Source: Anaerobacillus alkalidiazotrophicus | Lineage (GTDB): Bacteria > Bacillota > Bacilli > Bacillales_H > Anaerobacillaceae | Assembly: GCF_001866055.1 (NCBI RefSeq) | Contig: NZ_MLQS01000001.1 | Coordinates: 1,414,630 to 1,478,629 of the forward strand | Direction: 5' to 3' | Length of the DNA stretch: 64,000 bases | Shown: positions 1 to 9,185 of the stretch, one piece after another | Layout: every line of letters starts with the position of its first letter | How positions within the stretch are numbered: position 1 is the stretch's first letter | Program-made: the position numbers and the translations under genes | The notes under the pieces: model-generated | The model's input: only the letters and a program-made list of their open reading frames with translations | What the model was told of the DNA's origin: nothing | The model's database searches: none

Positions 1-270
1 CCAACTCACCATGAGCAAACAGACTGGAATGAAAATCACGGTGAGTATGCCCGTAAACAACTTGAACAGTGTATCACCTGCCACGACGAAAATAATTGGG
101 TGAAGAGAGTTCAACCACAATCTATTGAAGAAATATTAGAAGCAAAAGAGATGGCTTGGGATAATTACGTACCTAATATCGAAGTGGTTCAAAGGGAAGC
201 TGCAAATACCGTTTTCTGCTTAACCTGTCATATAGAGAAGAACCCGGATTTTGTACCGAACAACGAGTAA
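1..270 (+). CDS. C-terminal fragment of a multiheme c-type cytochrome
   Basis: This is the 3' end of a gene that begins outside the window; 89 codons are visible before a TAA stop. Two CXXCH heme-binding motifs are present (CITCH and CLTCH), and scattered His residues near the window edge could be distal ligands. The next gene, 81 bp downstream, is a membrane-anchored 12-heme cytochrome, so this is probably the first visible member of an electron-transfer operon. It could be the end of a nitrite-reductase-like or other respiratory cytochrome, but too little is visible to name the family. Heme binding is well supported; the substrate is unknown. Confidence 0.8.
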   Translation, partial: PTHHEQTDWNENHGEYARKQLEQCITCHDENNWVKRVQPQSIEEILEAKEMAWDNYVPNIEVVQREAANTVFCLTCHIEKNPDFVPNNE

Positions 271-351
271 TTCGTGTCATTCAATTCACTGATAAAAATA
301 GAATTACTTTTACTAAGATAGCAGCGAAAGGATTAGGTGGGGTGACGAAAC

Positions 352-1566
352 GTGAAAAATGATCATGATCAAGAAGAAAAGCAATTACAGGAATTAGGCG
401 CTGAAAGTTCAGACGCATATAGAAAAAAATTAAAAATCATTAAGGTCGCAACATTCTTTTTTATTGGATTAGTAGGACTAGCATTATCCGTGACAATTGG
501 AGTTCAGGCTACCTCTACGAATACGTTCTGTGCAAGCTGTCATATGATGCAGCCGCAAGTATTAACGTGGGAAGCGTCTTCGCATAGTTCGGTTAACTGT
601 AAAGATTGTCATATTAAGCCAGGACTTGAAGGGACCGTTGAAGCAAAAATTGGTGGGCTTTGGGAACTTTATCATACCATTACAGATACGTATGTTGCAC
701 CAATTCGAATGCCAAGTTTAATTCCGGATGAGTCGTGTACAAAGTGTCACAATATGGAAAATAGAAAAGTGACCTCCTCGGGTGATATTATTTCCGAACA
801 TGGCATTCATGCCGATAAAGAAGTTAAGTGTGTAACCTGTCACGCTGGTGTGGCACACGGAAAAGTATCAGAACGAAGAGTAACATTCAAATCTGATTTT
901 GAACATTGGGATGAAACTTTAGGTGCTTACATGATGAGCTATTCGAAGTATACTGCACCACAAAAAGCGACATGTATGGATTGTCATGAACTAAAGCGAG
1001 CGCCGTTAACATGTGAAGCATGTCATTCAACAGGGATGTTCCCAATTGATCATGAAGATAAAGACTTTTTAACAAAAAATCATGGGAAGCTGTCAGAAGA
1101 AGAGTTGTTAACCTGTCATAGCTGTCATTCTTTCCAGTCAAAAAATCCTATTAAAGAACTTAAAGACAAAACATATTATACGAAATTTATTCTAAGCGAA
1201 CCTGATCATCAACAAATACCTGTTCAAGAATATGCGAAAACAAATACATTTTGTGCAGATTGTCATAGTCAAAGTCCTGATAGTCACCAGGCTAAAGGAT
1301 TTTTCTCAAAACACGGTACGTTCGTAAATGAAAACAAAGACGGCTGTTTAACCTGTCATGATTATGACAAGTCGTCACAATCGCAATCACCTGTCACAAA
1401 CGTTACTTGTGCAACCTGTCACTCTGGTGGGCATCCAGATCAGTGGCAACAAAAACATCCAACGCCTTTGTCGCCTGAACCGAAGTTTGACAGAACTTGC
1501 TTAAGTTGCCATGTTGAACAAACTTGTACCTCATGTCACATCGATGGAAGAAAAGAAGAAAACTAG
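352..1566 (+). CDS. Membrane-anchored dodecaheme cytochrome c, NapC/NirT-like N-terminus
   Basis: The start is GTG, preceded by a GGTGGGG ribosome binding site. A cytoplasmic charged N-terminus of about 30 residues is followed by one transmembrane helix (about 31-50) and then twelve CXXCH motifs (CASCH at residue 60, CKDCH, CTKCH, CVTCH, CMDCH, CEACH, CHSCH, CADCH, CLTCH, CATCH, CLSCH, CTSCH). The anchor followed by FCASCHMM resembles NapC/NirT quinol dehydrogenases, which take electrons from the menaquinone pool. Those usually have four or five hemes, so this protein looks like a NapC-type head extended by extra heme domains. By inference it passes electrons from the membrane across the wall to the exported cytochromes encoded downstream. 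A TPR gene follows after 15 bp. Confidence 0.88.
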   Translation: MKNDHDQEEKQLQELGAESSDAYRKKLKIIKVATFFFIGLVGLALSVTIGVQATSTNTFCASCHMMQPQVLTWEASSHSSVNCKDCHIKPGLEGTVEAKIGGLWELYHTITDTYVAPIRMPSLIPDESCTKCHNMENRKVTSSGDIISEHGIHADKEVKCVTCHAGVAHGKVSERRVTFKSDFEHWDETLGAYMMSYSKYTAPQKATCMDCHELKRAPLTCEACHSTGMFPIDHEDKDFLTKNHGKLSEEELLTCHSCHSFQSKNPIKELKDKTYYTKFILSEPDHQQIPVQEYAKTNTFCADCHSQSPDSHQAKGFFSKHGTFVNENKDGCLTCHDYDKSSQSQSPVTNVTCATCHSGGHPDQWQQKHPTPLSPEPKFDRTCLSCHVEQTCTSCHIDGRKEEN

Positions 1567-1581
1567 AAGGAGGGATTTGGA

Positions 1582-2364
1582 ATGGCAAACAATCACAACA
1601 GTAAAGAAGAAAAAGAAAAAGCAAGACAGCGAGAATTAGAGAAAGAATTAGAAATGGAACTAGATGAAGAAATCCAGAAATCAAGAAATAACGAAACGGA
1701 AAAAATCCCACATTTTAAACAGAAGTTTACCATCCTTCAAACGATTGGTTTACTAGTGATAACGTTACTCCTTAGTACAGGTGGTGGGATCGCGCTTGGG
1801 AATGCTTATTTTTGGAATAGTGGAGATATGAAACGAATTAATGAACAACTAGAATTCTATCAAGAAAAAGTAAGCCAAGACCCTAACAATCTAGAAGATC
1901 GTATTGTTCTTGGTTATACCTACTATTTAAAAGGTGATAACAAAAATGCAATAAACCAATTTAAAACGGTAGTAGACAAGGATGAGAATTATTTTGATGC
2001 GTATTACAATTTAGGGTTGGTGTATTTAGAGGAAGATCGTCATTATGATGCATTATCAATGTTTAACAAAACAGTCCAACTTGCACCAAGAGATTTTAAG
2101 GGACACGCACAAATGGGAATTACGTACCGTCATTTAAAAATGTATAACGAAGCGATTGAAGCATTGTCTGAAGCAAATAATCTTGCTCCTGCTAATGCCG
2201 ATATTATTTATCAAATCGGTCTAGTTGCTGAAGAAGTAGGGGAATATGAAGCGGCAGTTGAAATTTATAAAGATGTATTAAATTATGATCCGCTTTTCCA
2301 ACCAGCTTTAGAAGCGTTAGAACGTGCTCAAAATGTAGTAAAAGAAGTGGGTGATAATTCATGA
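1582..2364 (+). CDS. Membrane-anchored tetratricopeptide repeat protein
   Basis: 260 residues with ribosome binding site GAAGGAGGG. A highly charged cytoplasmic segment (about 1-48, mostly Lys/Glu, probably coiled coil) leads into one transmembrane helix (about 50-73). An extracytoplasmic domain follows with three to four TPR units, recognisable by motifs such as AYYNLGLVYLEE and AQMGITYRHLKMYNEAIEAL. TPR domains are protein-interaction scaffolds. It lies between two cytochrome genes and overlaps the next gene by 4 bp, so a role in assembling the cytochrome complex or in heme delivery is plausible but inferred; CcmI/NrfG-type TPR proteins do this in Gram-negatives. No heme motif is present. 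Confidence 0.8.
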   Translation: MANNHNSKEEKEKARQRELEKELEMELDEEIQKSRNNETEKIPHFKQKFTILQTIGLLVITLLLSTGGGIALGNAYFWNSGDMKRINEQLEFYQEKVSQDPNNLEDRIVLGYTYYLKGDNKNAINQFKTVVDKDENYFDAYYNLGLVYLEEDRHYDALSMFNKTVQLAPRDFKGHAQMGITYRHLKMYNEAIEALSEANNLAPANADIIYQIGLVAEEVGEYEAAVEIYKDVLNYDPLFQPALEALERAQNVVKEVGDNS

Positions 2365-3329
2365 ATAGATTAGCAGTATATATAGCAATGGCTTCAATCG
2401 TTGTGATCAATGTTGTCGTGTTTGGCTTCATTTTTTCTAATCAAACCAAGGCATTGCCGACAGGACTTCAGACAGTTAATCAAGATGCAAATGTCAGAGC
2501 TTTGAAACAAATTTATGGTGGTTTTGAAAATGGAATAGAAAGACCGATGGATGTCACTGTTTCAACTCAATTTATGTACGTTTCAGATACAACGAAAAAA
2601 GCCATTCATGTTTTTAACGCAGAAGGTGAACCGCTGTTTACGTTTGGTGAAGGTGGCAAAGATCCTGGTCAATTTGATTTTCCTTATGGATTGGCCGTTG
2701 ATGATAAAGGTACTCTTTACGTAGCCGATATGTATAATGGTCAGATCTCAATGTTTGATAGAGAAGGGCAATTTATTGATTATTTTGCTTACGAGTATAG
2801 TGAAGATGGTACATTTATTTCCCCTGCAGGATTAAGAATTATCGATGGAAAAGTCTATGTGACGGATGTTGATGCTAATAAAGTATTTGTCTTTGACTTA
2901 GACGGGGAGCTACTCCTTGAAATTGGAGAAGAGGGTAGTGAGGAAGGCCAATTTTTAGCACCAAATGCAGTTACGGCTGATAAAGACGGTAATATTTTTG
3001 TCGTAGATACTGTGAATGATAGAGTCCAAATGTTTGATCATGAAGGTAATTTTCTTAGAGTAATAGATGGGGCAAAAAACGAGATGGATCAGTCAGTTTT
3101 ACTCAATCCAAGAGGGATTGGTATTGATAGTAAAGGAAATATTTTTGTCGTAAGCAATATGTCAAACTTTGTTCACGTATTTACTCAGGAAGGTGAACAC
3201 TTATATCGTTTTGGCGGAATGGGTCAAGAAGCAGGGCAACTTTATTTACCAAATGGTTTATTTATAGATGGTAGAGATAACGTTTATGTCACAGATACCC
3301 TTAACCTACGAATCTCTGTTTTTCAGTAA
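2361..3329 (+). CDS. Membrane-anchored NHL-repeat beta-propeller protein
   Basis: 322 residues; the start overlaps the preceding TPR gene by four bases (ATGA), indicating translational coupling. An N-terminal hydrophobic helix (about 5-27) acts as anchor or uncleaved signal. The rest consists of about six NHL-type repeats with the recurring pattern GxFxxPxGLAVDxxGxLYVAD (for example around residues 110-130, 205-225 and 290-310), which fold as a six-bladed beta-propeller. NHL propellers are common beside extracellular multiheme cytochrome genes, including omcS-type loci in Geobacter, but their function there is not established. No heme motif is present. A role as an assembly or docking platform for the exported cytochromes is inference. 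Confidence 0.82.
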   Translation: MNRLAVYIAMASIVVINVVVFGFIFSNQTKALPTGLQTVNQDANVRALKQIYGGFENGIERPMDVTVSTQFMYVSDTTKKAIHVFNAEGEPLFTFGEGGKDPGQFDFPYGLAVDDKGTLYVADMYNGQISMFDREGQFIDYFAYEYSEDGTFISPAGLRIIDGKVYVTDVDANKVFVFDLDGELLLEIGEEGSEEGQFLAPNAVTADKDGNIFVVDTVNDRVQMFDHEGNFLRVIDGAKNEMDQSVLLNPRGIGIDSKGNIFVVSNMSNFVHVFTQEGEHLYRFGGMGQEAGQLYLPNGLFIDGRDNVYVTDTLNLRISVFQ

Positions 3330-3425
3330 AAGAAGCTAACATTTCTTTGAAGGAGGTGGTGAGGTAACCAGTAATTAGCTTCAAATCAAGATTCGTAATG
3401 ATAAATTTATTAAGGAGGGGAAACT

Positions 3426-4865
3426 GTGAAAAAGGTTAGTTTAAGCTTATTGTTTTCTTTATTTTTATTAGGATTATTTGCAACAGTAGCTTTAGCTGAA
3501 GGCCCTATCGGAATTCAAGATCCAGTTGATGGGTATAACGAAGAAGCTGAGCCTAGTGACGTATCGAATGTAAATCCTAATGCTAACAAAACAGGTGTAC
3601 TAGATTTGAAATTAAATCATAGTGGACAGTTAGTGCCGTCATTTGACAAAGGCGGAAGTAGACATGGTAACTATTTAAATAACACAAACACATGTGCAAC
3701 GTGTCACCAAACGCACACAGCGTCGAGTAGAAACTTAATTTTTGCAGATAATGTATACCAATCTTGTATTGCATGCCATGATGGTACTGGCGGTGGTGCA
3801 AGTCGAAATGTTTTAAACACTGATTATGATTTTGTCATGACACGTAATAGTCCAAACGGGTCTGGATCTACTGCAACTACGGCAGGAACGTTTGCTGGAA
3901 CACACGCTAGCAATATGAGTGTTCACTTAACAACAGGTACTGTAGCTATTAAAGCTGCACCAGGTGGAAATCCAGAAGGTGATGGCAAGGCATTTACTTG
4001 TGCAAGCTGTCATAACCCACACGGTTCTTACAGTAACAAATACCTTCACCATAATCCTAATGGAATGGCTACAAAACCAGTAACAGAGGGAGGTAAAGGA
4101 TTAAAAAACATAAAAGTTGTTAATACTTTATCTGGTTTAACGGCTGCTGATCAATATGTCTTCCATAGAGAAAATGGAAAAATTGTTTTAAAACAAAGAG
4201 TGGGTAACAATTATGTAACGGATAAATCGCCATGGTTAAACGGAAGTTGGGAATTTTCAACGTCAGCTGCTAATACTTCATTAACTGATAGTCAAGCAGG
4301 AGTTACCGTTGATCGTGGTGTAAATGCAAATGAAGCACCATTCATCTCAGGTGATAATGTCAATAGCATAACAAAAGTAACGGTAAACCGTGCTTATTTT
4401 GTTGAATTACCAACTGATAGAAGGGATTTATGGACGGGTAATGATCATCTAAGAGGAATTCAAATGTCAGAGTTCTGTGCAAGCTGTCATACAGATTACC
4501 TTGCCTCTAGAGGTGTAGGGGTAAACGATGGTAAGAGTTACTTTAATGCAGACAAAGATATTTATGGACACACGACAAACACGAATAGCTTTACTTGCGT
4601 TCGCTGTCACTATGCACACGGAACAACAGCTGAAATTATGATTGATGCAAAAGGAAATAGCATCTCTTCGTTAACAGCAAGTGGAGCCATGACAAAGGAG
4701 CAAGCACATGACTATATGTTAGATGTAAATCCATCTTCAGCGTTAAAGAAATTTACAAACATGTCTAGCTGTTGGGCTTGTCATAACTCATCTAAGAGTG
4801 GAAATGTCATTAATACGAATCGATTAATTGATGATCGCCCTACTGGAATGCCAGCAAATAGATAA
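3426..4865 (+). CDS. Exported hexaheme cytochrome c (doubled-CXXCH type)
   Basis: The start is GTG, preceded by an excellent AAGGAGGGG site. A cleavable signal peptide (about 1-24, ending ALA-E) is followed by a secreted protein with six CXXCH motifs: CATCH, CIACH, CASCH, CASCH, CVRCH and CWACH. These are widely spaced in a 479-residue chain, with at least a dozen other His residues available as distal ligands. There is no LPXTG, membrane anchor or SLH domain, so it should be released or wall-associated. Six hemes, secretion and an adjacent NHL propeller resemble the OmcS type of polymerising cytochrome. I cannot see sequence homology to OmcS, so filament formation is only a hypothesis. A perfect inverted repeat follows the gene. 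Confidence 0.85.
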   Translation: MKKVSLSLLFSLFLLGLFATVALAEGPIGIQDPVDGYNEEAEPSDVSNVNPNANKTGVLDLKLNHSGQLVPSFDKGGSRHGNYLNNTNTCATCHQTHTASSRNLIFADNVYQSCIACHDGTGGGASRNVLNTDYDFVMTRNSPNGSGSTATTAGTFAGTHASNMSVHLTTGTVAIKAAPGGNPEGDGKAFTCASCHNPHGSYSNKYLHHNPNGMATKPVTEGGKGLKNIKVVNTLSGLTAADQYVFHRENGKIVLKQRVGNNYVTDKSPWLNGSWEFSTSAANTSLTDSQAGVTVDRGVNANEAPFISGDNVNSITKVTVNRAYFVELPTDRRDLWTGNDHLRGIQMSEFCASCHTDYLASRGVGVNDGKSYFNADKDIYGHTTNTNSFTCVRCHYAHGTTAEIMIDAKGNSISSLTASGAMTKEQAHDYMLDVNPSSALKKFTNMSSCWACHNSSKSGNVINTNRLIDDRPTGMPANR

Positions 4866-4919
4866 AAAGACTACCAAGTAGCTGCCACTAATTGATAGTC
4901 TATAAAGAGATACCTAAAT

Positions 4920-4956
4920 GACTAATGTATGGGGCTAATAGTCTCATACATTAGTC
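4920..4956 (+). terminator. Perfect 12-bp inverted repeat downstream of the hexaheme gene
   Basis: The arms GACTAATGTATG (4920-4931) and CATACATTAGTC (4945-4956) are perfectly complementary around a 13-base loop. There is no long T-run after it, so it could be an RNA stabilising stem or processing site rather than a strict intrinsic terminator. It separates the hexaheme gene from the Ig-cytochrome gene. Confidence 0.5.
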
Positions 4957-5158
4957 CTCTAAACAATTATCACTATCATATCGCATTTTCATACAGTGCG
5001 CTGTAAAAAATGTCACAGTGAAATTATTTTACGGATTTTATTTAAGGTAGAAAGCACGAAATTTATTACTTGGGAAGTTTGCGCTAGTAATAAAAAGCAA
5101 TAGTATTATTTAGTTTTTCAAGCTCATTCCGATCAAAACATTAAAGGGTGATACCAGT

Positions 5159-7270
5159 ATGATGCAAAAAAAGGAAGCAAGAAAAAAACTTATCGTATTC
5201 CTCTGTTTCATTATTTTCCTACATATCAATCCATTTATCCCCTCATCACTAGTCGTAATGGGTAATGAATTAGAAACTGAAGAGGGAGAACAAGATCCAG
5301 ATCAAACGGAAGAAGGCGAAGAGTTTATTAAACAAAGTGAGGCTCAACAAGACCTTGCTATCACAATCCTCACTCCGGAAACTGGATTATCCTTTAATGA
5401 GTTGATAGAAGTAAATGGTGAAGTAACTGGTAGTATAGAGGAGACAGTGGAAATAACATTACTTGTTTATAATTATGGTGAAGAGGACGTTTTTAAACAG
5501 TATGAAAAAATTGCGGTTGATGCTGATGACCATACATGGATTTACGTTATCAACCTTTCTGAGACTGAAAATGAAGATCAATATGTTTATGAAGATGGAA
5601 CATATCTATTACAAGCAACATTAAATGACGATGAAGAAATTTCATCAAATGAAGTAACGTTTACAGTTGATCGTAAAGCACCAGAAATAGAAATCACAAG
5701 CCCTACTAGTGATTTAACAAATCAAGCGATAATTGCAGGAGAAACCGAGAGTGGGGCTATAGTCACGTTATACATCGAGGGAGAAACCGAAGCCTTTACA
5801 GATCCAATCATTTCTAATGATGAAGGAAAGTTCGTGTTCGAATTAAACGAGTTACAAGACGGAAAGCATACGTTTATTGTGACGGTCACAAATGAACTAG
5901 GGAATATAGCTGAAACTGAAATCACATTTGTATATGATGGTACAAGTCCATTCGTTTCAACGAATTCCCTTTTTCCTAAACCGAATATGTCGCAAGTATC
6001 AGTAGAGACTTTAAAGGTAAAAGCAAAAATTATGGATGAAAATATTGATTTAACGAGTGTTGTCACCCCAATTGAAGTAACTGAACAAGGGACAGGTAAG
6101 AAAGTGACAGGTACGTATGATATAGTGGATGAAACGATTATTTTTACTCCCAATTCTGGGGAAATAAAACCGAATACAAAATATTTTGTGATCATAAATC
6201 CAACGATCACTGACAAAGCAGGAAACTTCATCCACTCTAGAAACTGGTCATTTACGACTGCAACGAGTACGAATGTGGGAAGTCCTCATGGCGGGTATAC
6301 GAACAATACGAACTCCTGTAAAATTTGCCATGGCGTTCATGCAGCATCAGAACCGAAAATCGAGCAAGTTAATCTAGAGTACGCAGATGATCCAAATAAA
6401 GAATTAAAAGAAAAGGTCGTTCCTGATGCGATCAATGGCTATTGTATGACTTGTCATGACGGAACGGTTGCGAGTAATATGACAAACCACCAAAACAAAA
6501 AGTCCGACCACAATATGCAACTAGTTCGAAAAGGAGATAACAAGGTCGTCAGCCAATCATGTGGAAACTGCCACAATGTTCACTTAGACTCCCATTCTAG
6601 CAACCCAAATTTACTAAAAGATCATTTTGTTTTTGATCATGTTGGTATTGCTGGAGTTGGGAAAATTGATAGTAGTGAACGTTTATGCGAATCGTGTCAT
6701 CAGTATGATTTGCTAGATGTTTTAAATGAAGATCAGTATCAAGTGTTTTCTTACCGTCATTGGAATACGAGCCAAGAAGAGATTGACGGTGATCACTTCG
6801 GTTCAGTAGATGATTATCGCCTATGCCTTCGTTGCCATAATGAAGAGTATGCCAATACGTATAAAAATGTTGAAGATATTGAAACGCACTATAAAAACAC
6901 GAACTCCGGACACAATATTGCTTTTTCAAAAATAAAGGACGGAACGCTATTAGACGGAAACATGCCTTGTGCTACATGCCATGAAACTCATAGCTCACCG
7001 AATGATAAGTTAATAAAATCAGAGCTCGGGGTGAATGCTGATCTTTTAATAGGATGGTCTAGCTCAGATGAACGAAGCTTTTGTTTAAGTTGTCACAACA
7101 ATGAGACTGAAGTATTTGGAATTACTGTACCTTTACCGATGACAAGAACTAACGGGAATCCGATTGGACCACACCAATCGACAAGCGATAGAGCATGTTC
7201 AGACTGTCACGGTGGAGAATCCAAAACGTTTGTAGAAGCAGCACACTCACCAAGTCGGCGAGGGAATTAA
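5159..7270 (+). CDS. Exported protein fusing Ig-like domains to an octaheme cytochrome c domain
   Basis: 703 residues. An N-terminal hydrophobic signal (about 10-36) is followed by an acidic linker. Three Ig-like beta-sandwich segments follow: about 65-170; about 173-262, starting after DRKAPEIEITSP; and about 265-372, the last resembling SbsA-type Big_5 domains and ending SRNWSFTTAT. The C-terminal third carries eight heme motifs: CKICH, CMTCH, CGNCH, CESCH, CLRCH, CATCH, CLSCH and CSDCH. The first sits in a GGYTNNTNSCKICH context close to that of the hexaheme protein upstream (HGNYLNNTNTCATCH), so the two cytochrome domains are probably related. Big/SbsA Ig domains are typical of Gram-positive wall and S-layer proteins. 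An extracellular, wall-spanning electron carrier is therefore a reasonable inference. There is no sortase motif at the C-terminus. Confidence 0.85.
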   Translation: MMQKKEARKKLIVFLCFIIFLHINPFIPSSLVVMGNELETEEGEQDPDQTEEGEEFIKQSEAQQDLAITILTPETGLSFNELIEVNGEVTGSIEETVEITLLVYNYGEEDVFKQYEKIAVDADDHTWIYVINLSETENEDQYVYEDGTYLLQATLNDDEEISSNEVTFTVDRKAPEIEITSPTSDLTNQAIIAGETESGAIVTLYIEGETEAFTDPIISNDEGKFVFELNELQDGKHTFIVTVTNELGNIAETEITFVYDGTSPFVSTNSLFPKPNMSQVSVETLKVKAKIMDENIDLTSVVTPIEVTEQGTGKKVTGTYDIVDETIIFTPNSGEIKPNTKYFVIINPTITDKAGNFIHSRNWSFTTATSTNVGSPHGGYTNNTNSCKICHGVHAASEPKIEQVNLEYADDPNKELKEKVVPDAINGYCMTCHDGTVASNMTNHQNKKSDHNMQLVRKGDNKVVSQSCGNCHNVHLDSHSSNPNLLKDHFVFDHVGIAGVGKIDSSERLCESCHQYDLLDVLNEDQYQVFSYRHWNTSQEEIDGDHFGSVDDYRLCLRCHNEEYANTYKNVEDIETHYKNTNSGHNIAFSKIKDGTLLDGNMPCATCHETHSSPNDKLIKSELGVNADLLIGWSSSDERSFCLSCHNNETEVFGITVPLPMTRTNGNPIGPHQSTSDRACSDCHGGESKTFVEAAHSPSRRGN

Positions 7271-7287
7271 CGAGTAAACACGAAATG

Positions 7288-7319
7288 AGGAATGAGCGAT
7301 TGCGTTCGTTCCTTTTTTT
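7288..7319 (+). terminator. Rho-independent terminator after the cytochrome cluster
   Basis: AGGAATGAGCG pairs with CGTTCGTTCCT (including G-U pairs) and is followed by seven T residues. It ends the electron-transfer operon. Confidence 0.75.
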
Positions 7320-7344
7320 GTTTGTCAGGTGAGTGAATTTCATT

Positions 7345-7411
7345 GGTATAAGTTAAACTAACAATCAGTGGGGGATAAGGAAAACCGCCACTGATTGAAG
7401 TTCAGTTTTAT
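7345..7411. repeat. Copy R1 of the TTTAT element: right-hand hairpin only
   Basis: The imperfect palindrome matches the third hairpin of the 216-bp element seen complete at 17184-17399: left arm AAGTTAAACTAACAATCAGTGG, right arm CCACTGATTGAAGTTCAG. The left two thirds of the element are absent, so this is a solo end or deletion product. It lies between the cytochrome operon terminator and the NlpC/P60 gene. The remainder of 7412-7583 holds no other feature I can recognise. Confidence 0.75.
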
Positions 7412-7583
7412 TTTAATAAGTATCCGTGGTAAATATTGGAATACAACTCCTACCTATGTCCTTAATTCGTGTTAGACGCTAAAATATACTGATTTATATC
7501 CACAAATCTAGTAAAATAAGGTAAAATAATAGCGAATGAAGAAAACTAGTTCATAGGACATGAATGAAAAGGAGGTAGGAGCT

Positions 7584-9065
7584 ATGGGGACATCTAATCG
7601 GAGCCAATTGAAAAAGGCAACTGTTACAGCAACGATAGCAACTGGTATTGGTTTGTTTTTATTATCACCTCAAGGAGTAGAAGCAGCTCTCGGTGATCGG
7701 ACATTACAACCTGGAATGACACATCAAGATGTAAAAGAATTACAAGATTTACTAAAGCAAAAAGGTTATTTTACTTTCCATACTTCTACAGGCTTTTATG
7801 GAGATATTACAAAGGCAGCCGTTGAGAGATTTCAACAAGCTCATCATCTACCAAAAACGGGTATTGCCGATGCGAATACATTAAACACGTTGCTAAATGA
7901 CGCTCAAGCAACATTACGAGTAGGTTCAAGAGGACAAGCTGTCACAAATTTACAAAATGACCTTAGAGCACTCGGAACATTTAACCATGCAACAACAGGT
8001 TATTTTGGTCCGATTACAGAAGCGGCTGTAAAAGAGTTTCAGTTACGAAATGGCCTTCGTGCAACAGGAATCGCTGATAGCGCTACATTAGATGGAATTA
8101 AGCGAATTCGTGCGAATGGTACGCAACAGCAAACACAAGAGACGAGTCGAAGTGCTACTTCTCAAACGACATTGCAAATCGGTTCAAGAGGAAATGCCGT
8201 TTCTGAAGTTCAGACATTATTAAAAGATGCAAATCTATTTAACTATCATACAATCACGGGTTACTATGGAGAAATTACAGCAACTGGCGTTCGTGATTTT
8301 CAAAGACAAGCAAATCTGCAAGTTACAGGACGCGCTGACACTCAAACTGTACAAGCATTAAGAGATCACGTCCAAAAATTAAAGCAACAACAAGCCGCTG
8401 CACAGCCTTCACAAACAGTATCTACACCAACTGTACAGTCAGAAAGTTCTTTTGTACTGAAGGTTGGTCAAACTAGTGATTCGGTACGAGAATTGCAACA
8501 CCAATTAAAATCATTAGGGTACTTTAACCATCAAGTAACAGGTTATTTTGGTCCGATTACGGAAACGGCAGTAAGGGCATTTCAACGAGACCATCAGCTG
8601 ATCGTAGATGGAGTTGTCACAACAAGTACACTGAATAAAATTGTTGATGAAGCTGCAAAAAAATTGTTACCAGCCATTGTTCTACCTTCAGAAACAGCCA
8701 AAAGCTTTGATGTTATGAATCTAATTGCTGATGCATCGCAACTTCTTGGCACTCCGTACTTATGGGGTGGAACGACATCAAGAGGAATGGATTGTAGCGG
8801 TTTTATCCAATATGTTTTTCAAAAAAATGGAGTCCAATTACCACGCACGGTTGCGCAAATGTGGAATGTAGGGAGCACGGTTTCTAAACCGAAAGTAGGA
8901 GATCTTGTATTCTTTGAAACTTATACACGCGGCCCATCGCATGCGGGAATTTATATCGGAAACAACCAATTTATACATAGTGGTAGCTCTACTGGAGTAA
9001 CGATTAGTAATATGACAACGAATTACTGGAGTAGTCGATACTTAGGGAGTAAAACTTATCAATAA
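7584..9065 (+). CDS. Secreted peptidoglycan hydrolase: four PG-binding domains plus NlpC/P60
   Basis: I chose ATG 7584 because AAGGAGGTAGGAG lies just before it; an in-frame ATG at 7560 has no such site. The 493-residue product has a signal peptide (about 1-35, ending VEAA). Four peptidoglycan_binding_1 repeats follow, each with a VxxLQxxLxxLGYF...TGYFGxIT pattern. The C-terminal NlpC/P60 cysteine peptidase domain has the catalytic Cys in DCSGF, His in SHAGIYIG and a downstream FIHSG. Such enzymes cut gamma-D-Glu-diaminopimelate bonds in stem peptides outside the cell, during growth or separation. It is a single-gene unit with its own terminator. Confidence 0.9.
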   Translation: MGTSNRSQLKKATVTATIATGIGLFLLSPQGVEAALGDRTLQPGMTHQDVKELQDLLKQKGYFTFHTSTGFYGDITKAAVERFQQAHHLPKTGIADANTLNTLLNDAQATLRVGSRGQAVTNLQNDLRALGTFNHATTGYFGPITEAAVKEFQLRNGLRATGIADSATLDGIKRIRANGTQQQTQETSRSATSQTTLQIGSRGNAVSEVQTLLKDANLFNYHTITGYYGEITATGVRDFQRQANLQVTGRADTQTVQALRDHVQKLKQQQAAAQPSQTVSTPTVQSESSFVLKVGQTSDSVRELQHQLKSLGYFNHQVTGYFGPITETAVRAFQRDHQLIVDGVVTTSTLNKIVDEAAKKLLPAIVLPSETAKSFDVMNLIADASQLLGTPYLWGGTTSRGMDCSGFIQYVFQKNGVQLPRTVAQMWNVGSTVSKPKVGDLVFFETYTRGPSHAGIYIGNNQFIHSGSSTGVTISNMTTNYWSSRYLGSKTYQ

Positions 9066-9072
9066 GAAAGAG

Positions 9073-9099
9073 AAAGTGCTCGGGTTAGAGCACTTTTTT
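9073..9099 (+). terminator. Intrinsic terminator of the NlpC/P60 gene
   Basis: AAAGTGCT and AGCACTTT form a stem around a short loop, followed by TTTTTT. Confidence 0.85.
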
Positions 9100-9185
9100 C
9101 GTGCTTTCGTGTGAGGTGTGGAGCGCGCCTAGGGTTTGCAAGTTTTGAATTAAACTTTGTTCATGCTACCAAACGACTCTATTTG

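Noticed and set aside
5722..6231. 169-codon minus-strand frame opposite the Ig-cytochrome gene
   Set aside because: It lies fully inside a convincing plus-strand gene and has no ribosome binding site or motif.
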